DNA from: Comamonadaceae bacterium
Lineage (GTDB): Bacteria; Pseudomonadota; Gammaproteobacteria; Burkholderiales; Burkholderiaceae_C
Length of the DNA stretch: 12,328 bases
NCBI GenBank assembly: GCA_947374105.1
Contig: CANCAO010000019.1
Coordinates: 1 to 12,328 of the forward strand
Direction: 5' to 3'
Made by a program: the position numbers and the translations under genes
Part shown: positions 6,829-12,328 of the stretch, piece by piece
Position numbering within the stretch: the first letter of the stretch is position 1
Layout: each line of letters opens with the position of its first letter
The notes under the pieces: model-generated
What the model was told of the DNA's origin: nothing
Database searches by the model: none
What the model saw: the letters and a program-made list of their open reading frames with translations, nothing else

Positions 6829-7806
6829 ATGAACAATCGCATCACTGTAGGGACTCAATGGCTCCTGAGTCTGTGTTTGCTGGTCGGCTTGCCCCTGGCA
6901 CAGGCACAACCCTACCCCAACAAAACCGTGCGCATCATCGAGCCCGCAGGCCCCGGCAGCGCAGTGGACACCGCTGCGCGTGAATTGGCGCCCAAGCTGG
7001 CGGAGGTGTTTGGCCAAACCTTCGTGATTGAAAACCGCGCCGGTGGCAACAGCGGCATTGGCGCGCGTGAGGCCGCGCGTGCCCAACCCGATGGCTACAC
7101 CCTTTTCCACGGCAACATCAACAACGCATTAAACGACTTGCTCACACGTGACGCGTGTTGCCGCTTGGGCGTTGCCCTGCTGCCCGTGACACGGGTTGTG
7201 ACCAGCCCCCTGGTGATGGTGGTGCACCCCTCTGTGCCGGCCAAAACCTTGCAAGAGTTCATCAGCTTGGCCAAGAGCCAACCCCAGTCGCTCACCTATG
7301 CCTCGGGCGGCGCGGGCTCCATCACGCAGTTGCTCGGCGAGCTGGTCAAAAGCACGGCAGGCTTGCAACTGCGCGAGATCCCTTACAAAGCCATCGGTGC
7401 GGAGCTGCCCGACCTGTTGGCAGGCCACGTCATGGCCGCTTACTTGGCCCCGGTGGCGGTGGCACAGCACATCAAGTCCGGCAAGCTGCGCGCGCTGGGC
7501 GTGGCGCATGACCGGCGCATTGGCATGATGGCTGACGTGCCCACCTTCGCCCAAGCAGGCCTGAGCGGTGTGGAGGCCTCGGGCTGGAACGGCATCTTTG
7601 TACCTGCGGGCACGCCAGTCGCCATCATCAACCGGCTGCAAGTTGAGATCGCCAAAATCTTTGACAACCCCGCCTACAAACAACTGGTGACGGATCGTGG
7701 CTCCGAGTTGGGTGGCCAATCGCCGGAAGAGTTCGGTGCCTTTGTTCGCGCCGAGATTGCCAAGTGGGGCAAGGTCATTGCCGACGCAAAAATTCAACTG
7801 GAGTAA
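6829..7806 (+). CDS. Bug/TctC-family periplasmic solute-binding protein (receptor 3), variant ligand loop
   Basis: This third receptor (325 residues from ATG 6829) has the signal peptide MNNRITVGTQWLLSLCLLVG...AQA|QP with cleavage expected after residue 26. In place of the PPGG loop it carries EPAGPGSAVD (38-47), a departure from receptors 1 and 2. Family landmarks include VIENRAGGNSGIGAREAA, QPDGYTLFHGNINNALNDLL, IPYKAIGAELPDLLAGHVM, VPAGTP and the closing KWGKVIADAKI. A double cysteine (DACC) occurs about 110 residues in. Two ATGs compete: 6823 lies only two bases from GAAGG (6816-6820), while 6829 is eight bases away and better placed. The gene lies 30 bp after the flavin reductase and its stop is two bases before the alpha/beta hydrolase ATG, so all are likely on one transcript. 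The loop change suggests a different ligand from receptors 1 and 2. Confidence 0.92.
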   Translation: MNNRITVGTQWLLSLCLLVGLPLAQAQPYPNKTVRIIEPAGPGSAVDTAARELAPKLAEVFGQTFVIENRAGGNSGIGAREAARAQPDGYTLFHGNINNALNDLLTRDACCRLGVALLPVTRVVTSPLVMVVHPSVPAKTLQEFISLAKSQPQSLTYASGGAGSITQLLGELVKSTAGLQLREIPYKAIGAELPDLLAGHVMAAYLAPVAVAQHIKSGKLRALGVAHDRRIGMMADVPTFAQAGLSGVEASGWNGIFVPAGTPVAIINRLQVEIAKIFDNPAYKQLVTDRGSELGGQSPEEFGAFVRAEIAKWGKVIADAKIQLE

Positions 7807-7808
7807 AC

Positions 7809-8660
7809 ATGCCCCATCTCAATCTTCAATCGGCCAACATCTTTTATGAAGTCCACGGCGACAGCGGCCCCTGGGTCGCGCTCAACGCGGGCGGGCGTCA
7901 TCGCAGCGTGGAGATGGTGCCCCTGGCCCAGATGGTCGCAGCCCAAGGTTTCAGGGTGCTCACACATGACCGGCGCAACACCGGCGCGTCAGACATCGTG
8001 ATTGGCAACTACGCGAACGACCTGCGCAGCGAAGATGAAATCTGGGCTGACGATCTTCACCAATTGCTGCAACACCTGGGTGCAGGGCCCGCTTTCTCTG
8101 GGGGCTCGTCCGCCGGAGCGCGACTGTCGATGTTGCTCGCGCGTCGCCACCCGGAAGTCGTCAAAGGTCTCTTGCTGATGCGCATTACCGGCGGTGACTT
8201 TCCCGCCAAGCGTTTGCCCAACATCTACTACGGCCAATACATCAAGGCCGCGCAAGAGGGCGGCATGGCGGCGGTGTGCAACACAGCGCCTTACCAAGAG
8301 CGCTTGGCCTTGAACCCCAGCAGCCGTGAACGTTTGATGGCCATGAACCCGCAGGACTACATCCGCATCATGCAGCGCTGGCTGGATGCTTTTTTAAGCG
8401 GCCCCATGGCACCGGTGATGGGCGTTCCCGAGGCCGAATTGCGCGGCTTGAACTTCCCCACACTGGTAGTCCCTGGCAATGACAAGACACACTCATCCAT
8501 CAGCGGCAAAGCCTGCGCGCAATTGATTGCCAACAGTGAGTTGTTTGAGCTGCCGATCCAGGACGAAGACCGCGACATCATCCCCTTCCCCGAGTGGCAC
8601 CCACATTACCCAGCCATCACGCAAAAGTTTGTGGCCTTTATGCGAGCGCACAGCGCATAA
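7809..8660 (+). CDS. Alpha/beta-fold hydrolase
   Basis: The 283-residue cytoplasmic protein has the alpha/beta hydrolase core. An oxyanion-region segment VALNAGGRHRS (23-33) comes first, then LTHDRRNTGASD (51-62), and the nucleophile elbow G99-S-S101-A-G103 within SGGSSAGARLS. A late strand LVVPGNDKTHSS carries the probable acid D225, and the catalytic histidine is probably H264 or H266 in EWHPHYP. A cap region lies between about 125 and 205. ATG 7809 follows GGAG (7800-7803) by five bases; that site overlaps the end of receptor 3, and the gap between the genes is two bases, so expression is probably coupled. A longer frame starting at 7764 would overlap receptor 3 and is rejected. In context it may cleave an ester or lactone made by the monooxygenase, but C-C hydrolase and haloperoxidase-like relatives share the fold. 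Confidence 0.9.
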   Translation: MPHLNLQSANIFYEVHGDSGPWVALNAGGRHRSVEMVPLAQMVAAQGFRVLTHDRRNTGASDIVIGNYANDLRSEDEIWADDLHQLLQHLGAGPAFSGGSSAGARLSMLLARRHPEVVKGLLLMRITGGDFPAKRLPNIYYGQYIKAAQEGGMAAVCNTAPYQERLALNPSSRERLMAMNPQDYIRIMQRWLDAFLSGPMAPVMGVPEAELRGLNFPTLVVPGNDKTHSSISGKACAQLIANSELFELPIQDEDRDIIPFPEWHPHYPAITQKFVAFMRAHSA

Positions 8661-8677
8661 CTTCTTAGGACGTCACG

Positions 8678-9643
8678 ATGTTCAAAACCTTGCGTTTTTT
8701 ATCTGCGCTGTTGATCGCCGTGATGGGCTTTGCCGCGCAAGCCCAGCCCTACCCCAACAAGCCCGTGCGCGTGATCGTGCCCGCTGGCCCAGGGGACACC
8801 TGTGATTTACTGATGCGCTTGATCGGCCCCAAGATCACCGAAAAAACCGGCCAACCCTGGGTGGTTGAAAACCGTCCTGGCTCCAGCGGACAACTGGGCC
8901 TGACGCTCATCAAACAAGCGCCTGCTGATGGCTACACGCTGGGCTGCGGCCAAGGCGGCAATATGGTCATCGTGCCGCTGTCTTACCAAAAAGTTGCTTA
9001 CGACACGGTGAAAGATTTTGCGCCAGTGTCCTTGGTGGGATCCAACTTCTTGGCCCTGGTGGTGAACCCGGATCTGCCCTACAAGACCACCGAAGAACTG
9101 CTGATCTACGCCAAGGCCAACCCCGGCAAGGTGAGTTTCGGCACCAACGGCGAAGGCGGATTTTTGCACTTCGCCACCGAGCTGTTTCGCATCCAAGGCG
9201 GCTTCACCTACCTGCATGTGCCCTACAAAAGCGTCTCGGCGGTGATGACAGAGATTTTGGGCGGCCAGATCAACGCCACCTTGACTTCTTATCTGCCCGC
9301 GCAAGCTTTGATCAGCGCAGGCAAGGTTCGCTTGCTCGGCATTGCCACCGCCAAGCGTTTGGCTGACCAGCCCAATGTGCCCACCTTGGCCGAAGCCCTG
9401 CCCGGTTTTGCATCGGGTGGCTGGTTTGGCGTGATCGCGCCTGCGGGCACGCCGCAAGCCATCATCAACAGCTTGAACCGCGACATCAATGCCGCTTTGG
9501 CTCTGCCCGAGGTGATCCAAAAGATGAAGCTTTACGGGCTAGAAGCCCACACCGAATCGCCCGAGTTTTTCAGCGAAACAATTCGCCGTGATTTTTCCAA
9601 ATGGGGCAAGCTAATCAGCGACATCGGCTTCAAACCGATCTGA
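8678..9643 (+). CDS. Bug/TctC-family periplasmic solute-binding protein (receptor 4), variant ligand loop
   Basis: The last gene of the cluster encodes 321 residues with the signal peptide MFKTLRFLSALLIAVMGFAAQA|QP, cleavage expected after residue 22. The ligand loop is VPAGPGDTCD (34-43), again the GPG form rather than PPGG, and with a cysteine beside the conserved aspartate. Further landmarks are VVENRPGSSGQLGLTLI, PADGYTLGCGQGGN, VPYKSVSAVMTEILGGQIN, IAPAGTP and KWGKLISDIGF. The start of the mature protein (QPYPNK-VR) is the same as in receptor 3, so these two appear more alike than either is to receptors 1 and 2. AGGA at 8667-8670 is seven bases before the ATG. The gene follows the hydrolase by 17 bp and ends six bases before the convergent cupin gene; no terminator hairpin is seen between them. 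Confidence 0.93.
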   Translation: MFKTLRFLSALLIAVMGFAAQAQPYPNKPVRVIVPAGPGDTCDLLMRLIGPKITEKTGQPWVVENRPGSSGQLGLTLIKQAPADGYTLGCGQGGNMVIVPLSYQKVAYDTVKDFAPVSLVGSNFLALVVNPDLPYKTTEELLIYAKANPGKVSFGTNGEGGFLHFATELFRIQGGFTYLHVPYKSVSAVMTEILGGQINATLTSYLPAQALISAGKVRLLGIATAKRLADQPNVPTLAEALPGFASGGWFGVIAPAGTPQAIINSLNRDINAALALPEVIQKMKLYGLEAHTESPEFFSETIRRDFSKWGKLISDIGFKPI

Positions 9644-9649
9644 AACCAT

Positions 9650-10135
9650 TCAACCCACAGCGTTCAAAGTCTGCTCACCGGCTTGCACCGGTTTGGCGTA
9701 AACCAGCACGATGGACATGACGCAGGACTCGGTGCCCCGGTTGATCCAGTTGTGCACCGTGCCGCGCTGCACCATCACGTCCCCGGCTTTCAGGTGCACC
9801 TCTTCACCCGTCTCCAGCTCCATATCAATTTCGCCTGACAGCACCGTGATGTAGTCAATCGTGTCAGTGCGGTGCACGCGCTGCTGAATGCCGGGCCTGA
9901 AGTCCAAAATACGAAACACGGTGCCGTTTTCAATCATCGTGAAGCGCCCCTCACGCGCGCCCGCATCGGCGTGGCCGTCGTTGTTCGCAGGTGTGACGTC
10001 CGTTGTCCAAATGTTGGAAACAAAGGCGCCGGGTCGCCCCTCTTTGAAGGGCAAGCAAGCCTCATCCATCAAGACCTTGGCCTTGCCCTGCGCGTCATGC
10101 CCCGTGATCACGCGGCGAATTTTCGGTGCGTCCAT
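9650..10135 (-). CDS. Small cupin-domain protein
   Basis: The 161-residue protein starts KIRRVITGHDAQGKAKVL, a pattern common in single-cupin proteins of Burkholderiales. The first cupin motif is HRTDTIDYITVLSGEIDMEL (88-107), with one His (H88) where the consensus has H-x-H. The second is GDVMVQRGTVHNWIN (118-132), with H128. Only these two histidines sit at usual ligand positions, so metal binding and enzymatic activity are uncertain; binding or isomerisation of a small acid is also possible. ATG 10135 is supported by AGGAG (10143-10147) seven bases away. The gene is convergent with the Bug cluster, six bases apart. Cupins of this kind often sit beside Bug receptor genes, so it may belong to the same pathway despite its orientation. 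I saw no convincing promoter in the 68 bp upstream. Confidence 0.88.
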   Translation of the reverse strand: MDAPKIRRVITGHDAQGKAKVLMDEACLPFKEGRPGAFVSNIWTTDVTPANNDGHADAGAREGRFTMIENGTVFRILDFRPGIQQRVHRTDTIDYITVLSGEIDMELETGEEVHLKAGDVMVQRGTVHNWINRGTESCVMSIVLVYAKPVQAGEQTLNAVG

Positions 10136-10203
10136 CTCTAGTCTCCTGTGTTGTAAATCTCTACATATTCCGTCGATACTGTCCAGCTGCTGGGTGCATT
10201 GAC

Positions 10204-10241
10204 AAAAAAATTACGCTATCTTTTCCCGTGGCGTGATTTTT
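10204..10241 (-). terminator. Candidate intrinsic terminator after the HNH gene
   Basis: Read on the minus strand, AAAAATCACGC and GCGTAATTTTT pair at 10 of 11 positions around a 14-base loop, and the second arm runs into seven Ts (10210-10204). It starts five bases past the HNH stop and would end that transcript before the cupin gene on the same strand. The stem is A/T-rich apart from ACGC/GCGT, so efficiency may be modest. Confidence 0.45.
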
Positions 10242-10246
10242 CTTTT

Positions 10247-11011
10247 TCAGGCGAAATACCGCTCACGGTGAAATCGCAGGTATGGAAGGTGCTGGGCCGC
10301 CACCCAACGCAATCTCATCAAATCGCTCAGGCCGAGCTTTTCTCGTTCGCAGTGATCAATTTGTTCCGCCATCAGCAAAACACCCTCATCGGTAAAACTG
10401 ATCAGGAAATTATCAAACAAAGCATCCAGATTGGCGCTGAGCAGAAATCCGTTGTACACATCCAGACGCTCGGTGTCGGTGGAGCATTCAACCCAGGGCT
10501 TGGCGTGGCTGGCTCGCAGGGCCTGCGGCAAGGCCAGACCCGTCACGGCGCACGTACCGCCCCAGTAGTTGAGCATGGCTTGGCGGTAGGCCTGTTGCCC
10601 CACCCGCTGTCGAACCATGCGCAGCACCTCGGTATTTTGAGCGGTGGGTGCTGGCATGGCCGATAGTTCGGCCTGCACTTGCTGCTCAAACGCTGTGACC
10701 GCTTGGTTCGGCAGCGCTTGAGACAGGGCCGCGGCCCGGCGTAACCACAGGGCCAATTCGGACTCCGTCTGCAACACGAATCTATGCGTGGCCGTGGCAG
10801 CCTTGGGGAAAGTCCGCGACAATTCTTGTGCCAGTGTGGCTGATCCGGACTGGATAGCCACCGCAAATCCATCCTCCACGCACGTCACAACCACTTGCGC
10901 CGGGTGCCGCGCGGAAGCCAGCGCCACATGCTGTCCAACCTCTGGCAGCACATGCTCAAAGCCATTGTCATGGCCCGCTTTCTCAATCAGAGTGCGTTGT
11001 AGTGGGTTCAT
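10247..11011 (-). CDS. HNH endonuclease
   Basis: The 254-residue protein has a C-terminal HNH_2-type nuclease domain. The segment GTCAVTGLALPQALRASHAKPW (152-173) contains the probable catalytic H169, followed by ERLDVYNGFLLSANLDALFDNFLISF (181-206) with N187. The aspartate in LDALFD replaces the third His, which is usual in this subgroup. The region before it (about 1-120) is a separate N-terminal domain of the kind found in a widespread proteobacterial HNH family; it may recognise DNA, but no function is established from sequence. ATG 11011 is preferred. A TTG three codons earlier extends the frame, and neither start has a recognisable Shine-Dalgarno sequence. The gene lies 53 bp downstream of the ATP-binding protein on the same strand, so the two may be co-transcribed. 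A restriction or phage-defence role is possible but not shown. Confidence 0.85.
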   Translation of the reverse strand: MNPLQRTLIEKAGHDNGFEHVLPEVGQHVALASARHPAQVVVTCVEDGFAVAIQSGSATLAQELSRTFPKAATATHRFVLQTESELALWLRRAAALSQALPNQAVTAFEQQVQAELSAMPAPTAQNTEVLRMVRQRVGQQAYRQAMLNYWGGTCAVTGLALPQALRASHAKPWVECSTDTERLDVYNGFLLSANLDALFDNFLISFTDEGVLLMAEQIDHCEREKLGLSDLMRLRWVAAQHLPYLRFHRERYFA

Positions 11012-11060
11012 GTCAGCCAAGCGTCGGCATCATAGGCATCCCAGATCGGATAAGTGGCTG

Positions 11061-11090
11061 GATTTCATCCGATTTCATCCGATTTCATCC
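11061..11090. repeat. Three exact tandem copies of a 10-bp unit (GATTTCATCC)
   Basis: The unit GATTTCATCC occurs three times without a mismatch, flanked by the partial matches GATCCGAT (11091-11098) and ATCGGAT (11044-11050). The array covers the last codons and stop of the ATP-binding protein gene. Because 10 is not a multiple of three, each copy is read in a different frame (on the minus strand: CGG ATG AAA TC, then G GAT GAA ATC, then GGA TGA), and the stop arises only in the third copy. It could alternatively serve as a protein-binding array ahead of the HNH gene. Confidence 0.9.
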
Positions 11091-12328
11091 GATCCGATGC
11101 ACCGATTCGGTAGAAGGAAGCAGGGCCAGCCCCTTCCAAAACCAGTAAATCGGATTGGCACATCCGCTTGAGCAAACCTTTTACTTGGCCCTCGCTCAAC
11201 CGGCACAACTCCATCGCCTCGGAACGCCTGATGCGACCGTGCTGACGCACATAGCTCAACACCATCTGTTCATTTTGAATCGGAGCGAATCCAGCCTGTC
11301 GTGTGTAGGCAGCCTTGTCCGCCACTGCCCCGTACACCGCTGCGGAGAGCATGTAGGTACGCCCTCGCGTAGCGCCATGCGCCTCTACAAAACCAGCTTC
11401 GGTTAACGCTTGCAAAGTTCGTTTGGCCGAAGTCACATCGCGCTGTATACGTTCGGCAAGCTCTTCTGCCGACAGGCGCTTGAGCTGGCGCAGCGCCCCA
11501 AGGGCAATCAGCGAGTCGATAGGCAATTCGGAATTGCGGCGGCGCTCCTCGTCCACCACCATTCGGCGAAACTCCAGATCGGCGGGCTCCGTGGGCATGC
11601 GCAGCACCACATTTTGTGCATCGGTTCGGGTGTAGTCGGGCGCGGAGCGGCCAAACTTCAGCATGCCCCGGTAAATCGTGTCCACACCGCGGCCGGACCG
11701 CTCCACCACACCTATACGCTTCATAGCATCGGCCAGCGCCCGGTTGCGGGGGCGGGGTTCGGTCACCAAGAGGTTCTGCAGCGTCACGCCATCCACCAAG
11801 CCACCAGGGTTGCTCACCACCAAGGCTTCGTCTTCCAACCGGATGTGCACGGCCCCCAGACGGTGATAGTCCCGGTGGATCAGTGCGTTGGCCACCGCTT
11901 CACGGAAGGCCCCCATGTCCACCATGGGCACCGGCACGCGGAACAGCCCTACCTGTAGCTCCTCTTCAGGGTTGTAGGGTCGAAAATTGGTTTCCAGCCA
12001 GTCCACCGCCTTGAGTAAGGGGTAACGTCGAAATTCATTGAACTTCACCGACTGTTGCGCCATCACCTGAAAGGCGAACTCATGCGTGGGCACCCATTGC
12101 TGCAGCGCAGACTCACGGCCTACCAAAAGCAAACCCGTCAACGTGGGCAAGCGACTGCCATCGGGCTGACGGGCTGTCAGACCCAGCGCACCGTCCAAGG
12201 CTTCGTCGTCCAGCTCCAGCAAAACACGGTCACCACCGTATTGCTTTACCGCTTGGCGCAAGCGCTCTCGTTCCAATGGATCGAAGTCTGCCAACGTGGT
12301 GCCCGCCACCGGCTGGGCGGACACGTCC
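11065..12328 (-). CDS. AlbA/Schlafen-type ATP-binding protein with C-terminal winged helices (5' end outside window)
   Basis: The frame is open to the window edge, so the N-terminus, where an AlbA_2/Schlafen domain is expected, is missing. About 420 residues are visible. They contain the linker typical of these proteins (LADFDPLERERLR, then LTGLLLVGRE) and a GHKL-type ATPase domain (HATPase_c_4). The latter runs from FREAVANALIHRDYH, with the N-box asparagine, through VVSNPGGLVDGVTLQNL to RNRALADAMKRIGVVERSGRGVDTI. Two winged-helix-like segments follow (about residues 255-330 and 345-410 of the visible part; for example LSAEELAERIQRDVTSAKRTLQALTEAGFVEAHG). Such proteins are often annotated as RecG-like or transcriptional regulators. 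The function is unknown; DNA or RNA binding controlled by ATP is inferred. Its stop codon lies inside the 10-bp tandem repeat. Confidence 0.85.
   Translation of the reverse strand, partial: DVSAQPVAGTTLADFDPLERERLRQAVKQYGGDRVLLELDDEALDGALGLTARQPDGSRLPTLTGLLLVGRESALQQWVPTHEFAFQVMAQQSVKFNEFRRYPLLKAVDWLETNFRPYNPEEELQVGLFRVPVPMVDMGAFREAVANALIHRDYHRLGAVHIRLEDEALVVSNPGGLVDGVTLQNLLVTEPRPRNRALADAMKRIGVVERSGRGVDTIYRGMLKFGRSAPDYTRTDAQNVVLRMPTEPADLEFRRMVVDEERRRNSELPIDSLIALGALRQLKRLSAEELAERIQRDVTSAKRTLQALTEAGFVEAHGATRGRTYMLSAAVYGAVADKAAYTRQAGFAPIQNEQMVLSYVRQHGRIRRSEAMELCRLSEGQVKGLLKRMCQSDLLVLEGAGPASFYRIGASDRMKSDEIG

Noticed and set aside
5089..7110. Very long minus-strand open frame (673 codons) opposite the monooxygenase, reductase and receptor 3
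   Set aside because: It is antisense to three well-recognised genes, and its translation is low-complexity, rich in His, Gly, Val and Gln with no domain, as expected for the shadow of high-GC coding DNA.
8807..9520. Minus-strand open frame of 237 codons opposite receptor 4
   Set aside because: Shadow frame of a clear Bug receptor, with no family features of its own.
10177..10205. TTGTCA (minus strand, 10205-10200) as a -35 for the cupin gene
   Set aside because: No acceptable -10 hexamer lies 16-19 bases downstream.

Overview
The window looks like chromosomal DNA from a high-GC betaproteobacterium of the Burkholderiales, probably Comamonadaceae. The main reason is its content: four periplasmic solute-binding proteins of the Bug/TctC family (tripartite tricarboxylate transporter receptors, greatly expanded in this order) lie within about 7.6 kb. 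The apt gene and the antiporter tail also read as betaproteobacterial. I see no rRNA, tRNA, IS element or CRISPR.

Layout. (1) 1-957, plus strand: the C-terminal end of a CPA2/Kef-type cation:proton antiporter, then apt (adenine phosphoribosyltransferase); housekeeping. (2) 974-3024, minus strand: a Bug receptor translationally coupled (TGATG) to a cytoplasmic serine hydrolase of the beta-lactamase/EstB/NylB fold. (3) 3119-3961, plus strand: an IclR-family regulator divergent from that pair, with a 94-bp shared control region holding plausible overlapping promoters. (4) 4065-9643, plus strand: a tightly packed six-gene cluster in the order Bug receptor, luciferase-like flavin monooxygenase, flavin reductase, Bug receptor, alpha/beta hydrolase, Bug receptor. 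A 13-bp-arm inverted repeat lies just upstream of it. (5) 9650-10135, minus strand: a small cupin, convergent with the cluster. (6) 10204-12328, minus strand: an unrelated pair, an HNH endonuclease downstream of an AlbA/Schlafen-type ATP-binding protein cut by the window edge, followed by a hairpin terminator candidate.

How the genes may work together (inference). Regions 2-5 look like a catabolic island under IclR control. Bug receptors capture one or several related organic acids. The reductase supplies reduced flavin to the monooxygenase, and two different serine hydrolases could open an ester or lactone formed by oxygenation. No TctA or TctB membrane subunit lies in the window, so the receptors must use a permease encoded elsewhere or act as sensors. 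The substrate cannot be named from sequence alone.

The most unusual signal is at the 3' end of the ATP-binding protein gene. Three exact copies of a 10-bp repeat run through its stop codon. By my reading, a two-copy version would keep the frame open to a TGA one base before the HNH start codon.
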